This document shows, one piece after another, positions 1 through 10,745 of a DNA stretch of 64,000 nucleotides. Each line of letters begins with the position of its first letter. Position 1 is the stretch's first letter. The position numbers and the translations under genes were made by a program. The notes beneath the pieces were generated by a model, which was given only the letters and a program-made list of their open reading frames with translations, was not told where the DNA came from and searched no databases. Source of the stretch: Triglochin maritima (lineage: Eukaryota > Streptophyta > Magnoliopsida > Alismatales > Juncaginaceae); assembly GCA_963682175.1 (NCBI GenBank), contig OY821775.1, positions 14,480,501 through 14,544,500 on the forward strand, written 5' to 3'.

Positions 1-445
1 CCTCATCCTACTTGTTTATGTTAATGTAAAAATTCTCTCTCTCATTAATCTCTCTCTTAATCACCACGAAAATCTCTTAATAGTTTTAAGTTTTGGAGAT
101 AGAAATCTCAGGAGCTTAAAGAGGGGTTATTAGCTAGATTCTAAGCTTAATTAGAGATTGATTTGCTAGCTCATTTCTCTCTAATATTGTTTAGAGTTTG
201 GTGAACACTTAGAGGTGAATCAGCGGGCGATTCGACGAGCAACCGAACTCCGGATCTTCTGAAAGGTTTTAGCTAACCTTTGAGGATGATCCTCTCTCTT
301 TTGTTTATTTTAATATGTGTAAGAATGCATGATATTAGAATAAACATATGCATGTACGTAAAATCAATGAAAATATGAAATCGATTTTGTATGTTTGTAT
401 ATTTTTTTTAAAATATATACATACATAGGGACACGAAATCCTACA
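1..445 (+). mobile_element. 3' portion of an LTR, same family as the solo LTR at 14243-16292
   Basis: This stretch matches, in inverted orientation, the left part of the solo LTR at 14243-16292. Shared blocks are CACCAAACTCTAAACAA, TAACCCCTCTTTAA, AGATTTTCGTGG and the terminal GAAATCCTACA (to TG/CA ends on the other strand). The LTR stops at 445, where readable PMD protein sequence begins at once, so it was probably inserted into the PMD gene. The 5' part lies outside the window, so it is unclear whether this is a solo LTR or the end of a full element. By comparison with the solo copy, the missing U3 part would carry the GGTCGACC cluster. Confidence 0.7.
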
Positions 446-1129
446 GGAGAGTGACGATGGGGGTCGATATGGCTTGGAGCCGCAGGAGGAGGCGAGGTAG
501 CAGTATGGTAGAGGACGGGGGCGATATGGTATTGTTTTTCCTACTAAGTGGGTCATTCGGAAAGGTAGAGGTGGTAGATTTGTGACCGGTGATTCGAGTT
601 TGTACACTGTAGACGCCCGAGCTCAGAAGAAGAAGTTGGTTGAGGACGATTCTTGGATCGTGACTGGTGTGATGCCCAGTGGTCCTTTAGATGACAGCGT
701 CATTCCAAGTTTCGGATGTCACATCACCACACACATTTGGGAAGGCCAGGATCGGAAGGTTATGAAGTGTCATAATCGGCACAAAGTATGTACTACATTA
801 CAGGCTTGGCGTTCAGTGATGAGTGATGATATGACGGGGACCATTACTAATAACGGATTGGGTCAGTTGCCTTACAACATGTTCCATTGCCTTGACATGT
901 CGTTGATTTCTGCGTTTGTGGAGCGGTGGTAGCCTGACACCAACTCTTTCCACTTGCCTTTCCGAGAGATGACGATCATGTTGCATGACGTCTTCCAGGT
1001 TCTGCGCATTCCTGTTGAGGGTCGTATGGTCAATGCTTAGGCATCAACACCTGAGTTGAAGAGTTATGTAACAGAGTTGCTCAAGGTCAACGTCGATGGT
1101 CTCTCCCTAAATGAGCAATGATCAACTCT
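446..1129 (+). pseudogene. Plant mobile domain (PMD, MAIN-like) pseudogene
   Basis: The reading frame gives a recognisable PMD (the domain of MAIN/MAIL proteins and of phosphatase 7 long-form homologues). The segment GPLDDSVIPSFGCHI is followed by HIWEGQDRKVMKCHNRHK, then the conserved core LDMSLISAFVERW, and after a stop PDTNSFHLPFREMTIML and FQVLRIPVEGRMVN. In-frame stops lie at about 498-500, at 930-932 (right after VERW) and at 1038-1040, so it cannot make a full protein. Family members are nuclear proteins linked to transposon silencing and meristem maintenance, and many copies travel inside MULE or Gypsy elements. A MULE-type transposase runs convergently from 2390 to 1064, so this is probably the PMD gene of that element. 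The 5' end is cut by the LTR at 1-445. Confidence 0.7.
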
Positions 1130-2390
1130 CTGCATGACTTCGTCATGATAGACAGACTCTCCCAAGGTAGCACCATAATACACTGGTACAACGAACCATC
1201 TGTTCCCACTGAGAAAAACATAACTGCACACTTGTAAGAATTGGCAATCGGGAACAAGTCGCACCAAACCTCCATTTAGTGATCTTCGTCACAAGTTCCC
1301 CGCCTCAATCAATTCGCTGACAAGCTTGTACTACACCGTCGTAGTAGACGTGCTCATAAATGGGATGCGCCCAATCTCTTTAGACATCGCACGACGGGCG
1401 TACAACTAATTGTCTTGACCACCATGAAAAACATCAACAACACATCGATATCCACAGTTGTCATCAGCATGTACGTCATTCCATCTCTCCAGAAATGGTA
1501 AAATGATTCATGGCAGTCTATCAACATATGAGAAGTTCTCTGTAAGTTGTTTGTTCTTGTCGAATACGTGGTATGCGTAGTTGTACACGTCTTTGTTGAT
1601 ATGTCAGGTGCAAAGTAAATGAGCACTCAGAAAAAACCTCTCTCACTGGTCGCATAAGGCTAACTCCCGGTCTATTATTATTGCAGTCGGGTTGACAATA
1701 CCCAATAACAGATCTCGCAACTTCTCCAACACCCACCGGTAACTAGACTCGGTCTCATCCTTCATAACCGTATAACCAACAAGGAAGTTCATGTTTGTTG
1801 GTGTCACCGCAACCATCTCGAACAAAAACATCTTATACTTATTTGTTTTGTACGTCGAATCCATGCAGATTACGAAAGGGTATGTGCGCAACAACTTAAC
1901 TGACGTCAGATGTGCCAAAAATGCGTGAGTTATGACATTAGTTTCTTCATCCGCCATAATCCAATGTAAGTACTGATACTGCACTGCTTGATGCAGAAAC
2001 TGGTGAGCAGGATTCCTGTCTTCAGATTTCGTCCTCATCATGTACTCTCTGAAGTTATAAATGCGTCTCTGATTTGGATTATCTTCCTGGAATTTCTCCT
2101 TTAATGCTAACAAGATGTTACATGGTTTCGTTTGTGCCTTAGTCATATCACGAACAATTTTCTTAGCCCCAGGACTAAGACCGCTGATCTGTCGGTGACC
2201 CTCTGGATAAACTGCAAGTCTGTGGTTGTGCTGCCCATGAGTACTATTAGAAACTACGACCCATCCATCACGCTCTCGTCGCTAGACCACCTTTATCAAA
2301 AACGACAACTACAACCCTTTCTTTTCGCGTTCTTCCATAGTGCAATATCCATATCACGAGAACTCGTTTCATTTCTGCGATCGCATCTCA
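1064..2390 (-). pseudogene. FAR1/MULE transposase with OTU-like protease domain, decayed
   Basis: Read on the minus strand. Near 2300 a zinc-finger Cys-x-Cys (GCSCRF) is reached only by a frameshift; it is followed by RRERDGWVVVSNSTHGQHNH, the FAR1-type His residues. The longest open block (1643-2146) carries the MULE core with the first catalytic Asp in ICMDSTYKTNKYKMF and the second in IIIDRELALCDQ. A frameshift leads to LCT-stop-HINKDVYNYAYHVFD: the expected Trp of the LCxWH motif is TGA (1604-1606). The next segment, FLERWNDVHADDNCGYRCVV (about 1445-1500), is the Asp/Cys core of an OTU-type cysteine protease, and its tail continues in two further frames to about 1064. MULEs encode the transposase that binds terminal repeats; an OTU or Ulp1 protease domain is known in several plant MULE lineages. 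Several stops and shifts make it a pseudogene. Terminal inverted repeats were not found. Confidence 0.75.
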
Positions 2391-2395
2391 GATAA

Positions 2396-2876
2396 CAATC
2401 CATCTAATTATCTGCTTTTGATTTGTAGGATGATATTACCAAAAAAACTTCAGCTCCGATGACAACTTGTATCGCTCATTTATTTGCATCCTCAATTGTT
2501 GAAAATACTTGTGTACTTAAAAAACTCACTGTAATCTAATCCATCACCACCGAAATCTTGCAACGGAACCTGAAATAATTTAAAATAACAAAACTTAAAT
2601 AAATTTTAAAACAATTCCAGGTATCTGGTTAGGACGCCCGGGACGAATTGTTTTCCCCCAACTTACCTCGCCGGATCCAGGCGCTTCACCAAAGATTTTC
2701 GTGGTGTTGGTACTGGGAAAGTGAGGAAAACAGAGGCAGAAATCTTATTTTAAGAGACAAGATAAAATGGGTATTAAATGAATTGTGAAAGACAAAATAA
2801 TAATTATTAAGGCGACTTAAGTAATTTAGGGACGACGAATAGTACTCATTTTATATTGTATGTTCATACGGGAAAT
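2396..2876. other. AT-rich non-coding stretch
   Basis: No gene or convincing repeat seen. It separates the MULE/PMD remnant from the duplicated HGPRT 5' region and may hold the right end of the MULE, but no 9-bp duplication or terminal repeat could be recognised by eye. Confidence 0.4.
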
Positions 2877-2879
2877 GTA

Positions 2880-2998
2880 CAATACCAATCACTTGTATCA
2901 AAAAAAGATAGACTTCTTCAAATTACTTCTCTCTCCTTGCTAACATAACTATTAGACCTCTACATCTATGCCTCTCCACAACTCCATCGATTATGTGA
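2880..2998 (+). pseudogene. Truncated duplicate of the HGPRT 5' UTR and first codons
   Basis: This stretch repeats the 5' end of the real gene about 336-365 bp upstream of it. Both copies start with AATACCAAYCACTTGTAT, share TTCTYCAAATYACTTCTY, then ATTAGACCTCTACATCTATG here against ACTAGACCTCCACATCCATG in the gene, and go on to code for MPLHNSI (here) and MPLHNAI (gene). The duplicate ATG is at 2968-2970. Homology is lost after about nine codons (here S-I-D-Y-V-N, stop), so no protein is possible. A true local duplication of promoter, leader and start codon is the simplest reading; which copy is older is not known. Confidence 0.7.
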
Positions 2999-3204
2999 AT
3001 TTAGTATGCAAGTTTTTCTTAAGTTAGCAAGGATAAGATTGTAATGTTGTATTCAATGACTTTATCTGTTGTTTTACAATATTTATTGCGTCGTGTAAAT
3101 TTTATTGATCTATTCAATAATTTGTTTGTTGACAGAAGCAATATAACTTAATTGAGTGCCTAATATTCATAATTTTAGAACACCAACTACTTGTCTAGTG
3201 ACAA

Positions 3205-3216
3205 ATATATTATAAG
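3205..3216 (+). promoter_or_regulatory. Possible TATA box of HGPRT
   Basis: An AT-rich ATATATTATAAG string lies about 120 bp before the HGPRT start codon, a reasonable core promoter distance given the leader that follows. No transcript start is known from the sequence. Confidence 0.3.
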
Positions 3217-3332
3217 AATACCAACCACTTGTATAAAAAAAAAGTTCTCCAAATCACTTCTTGTATCCCTGGGAAAGCGTAAACCCCAGCAGTACCACAC
3301 ACACTAGACACTACCACTAGACCTCCACATCC

Positions 3333-6300
3333 ATGCCTCTCCACAACGCCATCGAACGGATCCTCTGGTCCGAATCCGAAATCGCCGCCCGCGTCTCCGA
3401 CCTCGCGTCCGAGATCTCCCACGACCTCCGCAACCCCACCTCCCCCGTCGTCCTCCTCGGCGTCGCCACCGGCGCCTTCGTCTTCCTCGCCGACCTCGCC
3501 CGGAAGCTCGACTTCCCCGTCTTCGTCGACCTCGTCCGCGTCCAGTCCTACGGCTCCGGCACCACGTCCTCTGGCGCTCCCCGGATCGCCGGGGACTTCA
3601 AGGTGGATGTCAACGGGAAGCACGTTCTCGTGGTACGGTGACGGGTTTACGGTTCCTGAGCATTTTTTTATTTTTTTGTGTGTTTTGGGATGTTATTTGG
3701 TTTGTGGAATCCAACATTGGAATTGGAATCACTTGTCGTGGCTAACCTGTACAAGGAAGTGATTAGCAATGTCCCCATAATTTATGATATATTGAATTAT
3801 ATGTGGATATTTAAATCTATATGTTTATATATATTTTTTATTAAAATGTTACACTGTTGTGTTGTAGAAGGCAATTCACGTGCATGAAACTTGATTCTTT
3901 TGAGTTCATTTCCAGCCTACAACAACTAATTTGGGATTAAATGCTTTATGCAGACTGCAAAGATACATTCCTGAACCTTGCTTATCAGTTTAGTAGTAAC
4001 TCAATAATTGGGTTTGTTTAATATGATATCATAATATCATATTCTAATTTACATATTTTCCCTTTCATTATGCCCATTTCAAGCAATGCCTTAGTTAAAA
4101 TAACGTAGATGCAGTGAAGAAGTTCATTCGTACATCTCATGGGTGTAGTCAAACCAAAAGAAGGTAACTTTGAGTTCTTTTGATGTTAAAAGTTGGACAT
4201 ATCTTCGTTTTACAGAGTAAGATCACTAGAATCAACAAGTGTCATGGTTTTTTGAAGCTGAAGGGGTGTTTTTTTTACTTGTATTGCTTTATCATGCTGC
4301 TTTCAGCTGCTTAACCAAAAAAATAGTGAACAGTAACAAAATGTCATTCTCAAGCATTTCCTTTACCGTAGGTGGAAGACATTGTTGATACAGGGCATAC
4401 ACTATCATGCCTGATTTCTCACTTGGAATCAAAAGGAGCATGTACAGTATCAATATGTGCATTGCTTGATAAGCCCTCAAGAAGAAAAGTACATTTTAAG
4501 CTTGTGGGAGACGGTAAATTTTATCGTTGTTTCGAGGTAAGCATTATTGTTGAAGGATGAAGTTCAAATTTTATAGACGCGACATGTTGCTTTACTTAGG
4601 TAAGCTCTACTTGCTATAGACATGCTCGCTTGGTAAATACTGATTTACCTCCAAGAAATTTAGAAATATGCATACTCAAGAAATTGCGCTACACAAATAA
4701 GAAATAGAAAAATAACATAATTGCACTTGATTATGTGTAGCATGGATACCGAAAAAGGTGATATCTCACTCGAATAACCATTTTTTACAGTGGCAAAAAG
4801 GAAATTCTAAGGGTGTACATAAGTAGTTGATCCGTGCCTAGAGTGCAGTTTTTTTATATTGGATAGGGTTCCAATTTATCTTTTGACTGATCTTAAGAAT
4901 ATGACTTCTGTACTTAATTCCGTAAATTCAACTGAATAAAAAAATGTAATTAATTCCATTGGCTTGTGTTCAAACATGAGCACCTGAAGTAGCTAGAGGC
5001 CGCATACTTTGGTGTTGTGACAAAGTGTTAGTTCACCTCACCTGTGATCCTTGTCTCATTCTTCTGTCTTGCCGTCTTAGTAAGGAAGAGGGTCTGATGC
5101 TAATTTTTGGTCAGCTATCCACTTGATGGTGCTGGTTTGTGTTTGCAATTCCTTAGCATCTGCAAACAATTTTGACAAGTACATGGTATCAATAGGATCA
5201 TATACAGTACTATTTAGTCCAGCATGCTATCTAAGATCTATTTAATCCTTCATTTTTCAAGCGTTCATTTCTTCTTATTTTGATCCTGTTCATTTTGCAT
5301 TCGCTGATTTGCTTCTACATTTCATATCTGCTGCATAATTGATTTTTTCCATCTTTCACTAAATCAGGTGCAAGCAATGCAGACTATAAGTAGGCTGGCT
5401 AGGAATCCTGAACTTCTGTAGAGAGCATTCATATCCTAAAGTGTTAACCAGAAAATCAATATATGCAAAGTATACGAAAGTAAAGATGGGACAGTGAAGT
5501 AAAAAAACCCAACATAATACCATTTCTTCAGCAAAAATTCTAAGTCAGATTCATCCTAATTGTAAGAAATGAGCTAAACAATTAACACATTATTAAAGTA
5601 TACATGATATTTCCAACCATGAAAAAAACCACCAAATGCTATTGCATTTTTCCACATCTCTGTAGGGTAAAAATCTAAAACATCATTATTAGACAACAAA
5701 GTATTATTCTACGGTGGTTGGTTCATTTAGGAGTGTTATGCCAGCGCTTAGAAGTACAAATTTCAGGTTGAAAGAATCGAAAGGACTTTTATTTGCAGTT
5801 TATGAAAATACCTTCTTTTAATGAAATGAAAGTAACCACACACTATAATCCAGCGTACAAAACATGTATCGGGTCTTGCATACACTTTAATCAATCGCAT
5901 GAGCACAAATTTAAAAAAATCTCACACCTTAATTTCAACTCAAAATTTTACTTTGTAGTAATGATCTCATAGCACCTTCAGAGTGAAAGAAAACACCTTT
6001 TACAGTGGCAAAAAGGCCAAAAAAATCCAAGAGCGGCAGTAAACCCTACCCTCCTTAATAAGGAACCCGCAATTTTTTAACAAAGAAATAACATGAGTCT
6101 TACCGTTGGTATGTATATGAAGGATGTTTTGTGGATCTATATAAAGCGTTTTGGTTCCAGTTCCATTACAAAATTGCGTGGAAGCAATGTTCAGGTAGGC
6201 GACCGCCTAGGCGATCGCCACTCGCGGTGGTCGCCTGGGCGACCACCGCATTTCGCCCAGCAAAGTTGGGCGAAATAGGCGGTCGCCTAGGCGGTCTCCT

Positions 6301-8542
6301 AGCCTAGGAGACCACCTAGGCGATAGCCGTTGGAGACTCTTTTTTTATTTTTTTAAAAATTACAATATTGCTACTACCTCAAATCCTATATAAACCCCTC
6401 CAAACTTGTTTTATTTTTCACACATCTCTCATTCTCTTCTTCTTCATCATTCTATTCTAATCTTCTAGTTTCTTAATCTTCAAGTTTTCACGATTAAGTC
6501 TCTGGTCTGGTGTTTAGTTTTGAAGTTGGAAAGTGAAGTCTCTGATCCGATTCTTCATTCTTCAACCGCCAAAATCAAGTGCACTCTTTCTAACTTCTCT
6601 TTTAGGTGGAAAATTAACTACTTTTGTAATTGTACTACTAAGCAATAAATTGTATACTTAAGTGGGTAGAGAGGGTGCCTAGTGACACATTGATCGAGGA
6701 ACTCTTTGTCTTTTTGAAGCCTAACATGTATGGTATTTTTAGATAATATTTGTACATTTTTTTCCTTTTTTTCCTGATTTTTCAACTATTTTATCAAATT
6801 TAATTGATTAAAAAGTATTAAAAAATGACCGCCCAGAGCTGGGCGGTCGCACAATCTCCTAGGCGATCGCCCAGGCGACGGGACGCACCCGGTCGCCTAG
6901 GCTCGCCTAGGCGGTGCGTGAACATTGCGTGGAAGTAGCAAATCGTGGGTGAAGTTACTGGTAGGGTTTAGGTGAGGGAGATGAGGAGTCTTGGTTGCTA
7001 GGGTTAAGGGAGATAAAAGTGTATTGAAGAGAAGGAAAAAGTAAACAAAAAAGGTCTTATAGGGATGATATTAGTTGCATTATTTGATTGACGGTCTGGA
7101 TTGGATAGTCAAAAAAAAGGAAAGGACTGTGACCAAAAGAGGACCATAGTACCAAGCTACGCTGAACTATAATATATTTGATTGACGGTCTGGATTGGAT
7201 AGTCAAAAAAAAAGAGGATAGGACTATGACCAAAAGAGGACCCTAGTACCAAACTACGCCGAACTATAATATTGTTATAGATGTGTTGGATCACGTGTTG
7301 GTCTTTATACAACATATTAGATTGAAAATTTATTACATCATATACTTTAGGTACACGCTTATGCTTTAGACCGTGGTATTCATGATTCTTGTCATGGGTA
7401 CATTACATAGAATAATCATTAATACAATAGTAATTACCACATGTGATTCATATCGTGGAAGACCCATCCATTAATGTTACACTATCTTCCAATTTATTGT
7501 GTATTGTCCTCTCTTTTTCCCTCAGGTCTTTTTGCTGTGGTGAGATGAACTTCTAGTTGAGTAATGGTTGGATTGGTTTCCTGAAAATAATCACGTGTAT
7601 AAGGTCCCCCTTGATAGTTTGCAGGACTTGTCTCAACAAGGTTTATTAACGTGGTTGGAACGGGGGAAAATGATGGTATCTGGTCTACTTGTGTGAGGTG
7701 TATTAAGGTAAAAGCAAAAAAAGCATAAAATACGAATCGGCTAAAATCAACAGGAAAAAACTAAAAATAGCAGATGGTGGATACTGAATTGGGAAGGTAA
7801 ACTACCAAGGCATGGAAAATGAGCTTGAGGTCTCTGCAGGTGTAAGTAGATGGGGTCAATAAAAAGCAGAAACATATAGTTTTGTAATACTACTAAGTAC
7901 TAACACAAGGTATTTGCACGGAAGTTTTGTGGGTGCTTAGCTTACCAAAGGATTTTACCTTAGTTACAATGTAGGAAGTTCTAATTTAATCTGAAAAGGA
8001 TGCAGGGAAGATTCCAAAAGGCAAACACTTTTCCGTTTGCCTCCCTTTTCTAAATGAACTGGCAAGTTTACCCTATAATGGGAGTTCAGTAGAGAAATTA
8101 CTCTAGTAAATTCACCAGAGAAATTACCAAAGTAAATGATTATGTAGTTGAATTTTAGTTTTCCTCATTGTTTTTTATTTATTGCCGAAGTACAATTTTA
8201 TTGCCAGTTCCCTCTTCTTATTGAAGGCAGTAGGTTTGGTTTAAGATGCAGTAACATTCCAAAAGAAAGAAAGAAAAACCTATTTCTGTTTTAGAATTAC
8301 CTTTTTGGTGGTACACCCTGAGTCTTATCTTCATTTGTCATTTATTCTTGAAAAATCAATATGTCAACTTCGGCTGGAATCGATTTATAGTCTTTTCGCT
8401 ATTGCAGTGCCCTGATTATTTTGTAGTGGGCTATGGCATGGACTTTGCGGAGCTCTACAGGAACCTGCCTTATGTTGGGGTTCTTAAACCAGAAATGTAT
8501 AAATGCGAGACGAAGGGTGACGACAATAGTTTCAGCTCGTAA
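3333..8542 (+). CDS. HGPRT: Hypoxanthine-guanine phosphoribosyltransferase, 3 exons
   Basis: Purine salvage enzyme: joins hypoxanthine or guanine to PRPP to give IMP or GMP, in the cytosol. Exons: 3333-3632, 4372-4536, 8408-8542 (all phase 0, GT-AG), giving 199 residues against about 188 for the Arabidopsis enzyme. Visible motifs are [10 protein letters not shown] near residue 50 (reads [18 protein letters not shown]), the flexible-loop [12 protein letters not shown] near 75, the PRPP-binding loop [12 protein letters not shown] formed across the first splice junction, [16 protein letters not shown], and the hood [19 protein letters not shown] with [10 protein letters not shown] at the end. 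The start is the only ATG in frame before the conserved N-terminus. The C-terminal tail [12 protein letters not shown] is longer than usual. Exon 1 is very GC-rich compared with the AT-rich surroundings. The second intron (4537-8407) is 3.9 kb and contains a hAT-type element and a tandem duplication. No broken motif is seen, so the gene is probably functional. Confidence 0.93.
6185..6927. mobile_element. Non-autonomous hAT element in HGPRT intron 2
   Basis: The ends read CAATGTTCA inward from both sides and are flanked by a perfect 8-bp duplication, CGTGGAAG (6177-6184 and 6928-6935), as expected for hAT elements; the termini resemble those of the Tag1 group. Both subterminal regions are full of overlapping CGCCTAGGCG, CGCCCAGG and GGGCGGTCGC blocks that can pair with each other. 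No protein is encoded, so it would need a transposase from elsewhere. Confidence 0.88.
7081..7272. repeat. Two-copy tandem duplication, about 94-97 bp unit
   Basis: The block starting TATTTGATTGACGGTCTGG and ending GAACTATAATAT is present twice in a row (7081-7174 and 7175-about 7272) with only a few substitutions and a different A-run length. It lies in HGPRT intron 2. Confidence 0.85.
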
Positions 8543-9259
8543 TTCGGTCGGTGTTGGTTCGGTCAAAGCTCGATATGAGTTATAATTTGGTTCGAAACAA
8601 ACATGATTCAAACAGCAAAATAGGCCAAACTCAATGGTGGACGTGTTCCTGAAAAGCTCGATAGTTCTTTTGAGTAATATATGTAAGATATTATACACTC
8701 TTATATAGCTTCTCTACACGTGTAATATTATGTGAGTAGTATAATTTGGTCATTCCGTGTTTCTCATTTTTTTAATCAAGACATGTTAGTCCTGAGTAGT
8801 TTTTTTGTTTGTTGCAATGGTACCGTATTTTTCTTTGTAAAAACGAAGAAACATTATGAAAACAAAGCAATTGTTGGTTGCGTTTTTTTTGGGGTGAAAA
8901 CATCCTATTATGCTCTTGGGATGATATTGTTGTGGTGCAAAAAGATTGCACTAAAAGCATACGACATCAATAAATACATTTACATCAGTTAATTGGAGGG
9001 CAGATTACCAAACATACGACGATGCATTTAGTTATTTAAAGTCGAAGTAGATGAAGACACATTTGAAGTAGATGAATATATCAGATTTTATTCCCTATCA
9101 ACTTCTTAGCATAATATATTTTCTTTTTATGTTCAGAAAGCGGTGATGGTTTGCGTTCGTTATAATTTCCCACTGGCTACTGCTAGAGAATTAGTGGTTT
9201 GTTGAAGTCCGTTTGTCATAATCTCCAGATTCTCAACTGATGATATTTTCACAAGAAGT
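8543..9259. other. 3' flank of HGPRT
   Basis: Contains the presumed 3' UTR of HGPRT and AT-rich sequence without a recognisable gene. The last part (from about 9130) may belong to the PPR relic that follows, but its frame is too broken to say. Confidence 0.4.
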
Positions 9260-9651
9260 GTGGCTGTGTGGGGATGTTTGAAACAACTTAGGAATTCACT
9301 CCGTTCTTTCCTGTTAAACCATCATCAAGTCTGTTCATTATCATTTCAAGTCACCAAAGCACCAAATTTGAAGTGGGGTATCTCCTATCATTATCTTATT
9401 GGAGCACGCAAAAGGTGGAGATTTGGAAACTGCAAAAGATGTCTCTTGGAACTCCATGATGTCGGCTTACATTCACAAATCACAATGGTCGTTATAAGCT
9501 GGTGCTTCAGACCTTTGTAGGTATGCAGTACCATGGTATTCGACCCACTCAGACGACATTTTCCATTGCTCTTTCCTCGTGCGGGAGGCTTGAAGCTCTT
9601 GTTCATGTTAAATTGCTTCATGGGCTGTTCATGAAATCCAGCTGCAAATGA
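9260..9651 (+). pseudogene. PPR protein relic
   Basis: Pieces of a pentatricopeptide-repeat protein can be read in successive frames: GGDLETAKDVSWNSMMSAYI (about 9414-9475), then after a stop and frameshift TFVGMQYHGIRPTQTTFSIA and LSSCGRLEALVHVKLLHGLF to a stop at 9649-9651. The pattern (DVSWNSMMSAY, then M...G..P...TF..AL..C, then G..LHG) is that of PLS-class plant PPR proteins, which edit or process organelle RNA. Upstream sequence from 9260 has similar composition but no clean repeat. With at least two frame changes it is a dead copy. Confidence 0.6.
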
Positions 9652-10097
9652 ATTTGTGTCGTTGGTAATCTTGGTTGGATCTTATAATTGGGTCGTTGGT
9701 ATGATGTCTGATTGCTAAGAAACAGCGCCAGCATCTTCCATGACTAGCACAAGCCATCAGTGCAAGCATACACATGAAGAAACTTGCAAGGCCAAGGTAT
9801 ACACTGGTTGCAGTATTGGTTTGGTTTGGTCCAACATGTTTCGGTTATGTTCATTTGAAGGGGCTTACGCCACACTCTGTCCCTTATGTTTGATTATAAC
9901 TCAAATCAGTATATTAAACTAAGACCCCCTCACTACAAGAAGTCAACAACAAAGACTCATGTATTTAAACAAACGATGGATAAAAAGTGGAAGAAACTTG
10001 CTCGGGCTTTCGGACCGTGATACACGGACGCGGACGTCCGAGACGCGCTTAACATGGTCAGTTCAATCAGCAGAGAAATTCATTTAATAATATGTGT
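9652..10097. other. No recognisable feature
   Basis: Follows the PPR relic; a few short open frames but none with a known motif or a plausible gene structure. Confidence 0.35.
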
Positions 10098-10215
10098 GTG
10101 TCACATGCAATCTTTAGTTTCTCAATGCAACATTACTTTCTTACTGCAACGTTTGGTTTACTCATGCAACTTTTACTTTTTCCAACGCAACTTTTGGTTT
10201 CTCCATGCAACTTTC
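10098..10215. repeat. Short degenerate tandem repeat, TGCAACTTTTGGTTTCTC type
   Basis: About four to five diverged units near 27 bp, each with (A)TGCAAC.TTT followed by GGTTT or AGTTT and CTCA/CTCC. It runs straight into the longer minisatellite that follows. Confidence 0.6.
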
Positions 10216-10239
10216 GAATACAAAGGTAAAAAGAAGAGT

Positions 10240-10745
10240 TCATGTTTTGTCTTTTTAAACATATAAGTTTGTCCCTTTTAACATCTATGTCTGTCATTTT
10301 TAACATAAGAGTTTGTCTTTTTAATGTATTGTTTGTCCTTTTTAATAGTAGTTTGTCCTTTTTAAGTATGTGTTTATCATTTTTAAGTACCGGTTTGTAC
10401 TTTTTAACAATTGGGTTGGTCCTTCTTATATTGGTGAGTTGTTCTTTCTATGTCGAGGTTTTGTCCTTTTTAAGTAATGATTTGTCCTTTTAAAGTATTG
10501 GTTTGTCCTTTTAAGTATGAGTATATCCTTTTTGAGTACGGGTTTGTTTTATTTAGTGTAGGTTTGTCCCTTTTAAGTATGGTTTTGTCATTTTAACAGT
10601 TGGGTCGGTCCTTCTTATATTGGTGGTTTGTCTTTTTTATGTAATGATTTGTCTTTTTTAAGTAGTGGTTTGTCCTTTTTAAGTATGAGTTTGTCATTTT
10701 TATCACATGCGTTTGTTCTTTTTATCATATTGGTTGTCTTTTTAA
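10240..10745. repeat. Degenerate minisatellite, unit GTTTGTCCTTTTTAAGTA
   Basis: About 20 imperfect units, mostly 21-27 bp, of the form (G/A)GTTTGTC(C)TTTTTAA followed by a short variable spacer (GTAT, CATA, GTAC). A longer variant containing GGTTGGTCCTTCTTATATTGG or GGTCGGTCC occurs twice, about 190 bp apart, hinting at a higher-order repeat. Open frames across it are an artefact of the repeat. Confidence 0.85.

Noticed and set aside
3210..3623. 137-residue minus-strand open frame rich in Gly and Glu over HGPRT exon 1
   Set aside because: It is the antisense shadow of a GC-rich coding exon; no motif, and the plus strand is clearly HGPRT.
10240..10493. Hydrophobic open frame that looks like membrane segments (repeated LSFLS)
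   Set aside because: It is a translation of the GTTTGTCCTTTTTAA minisatellite.
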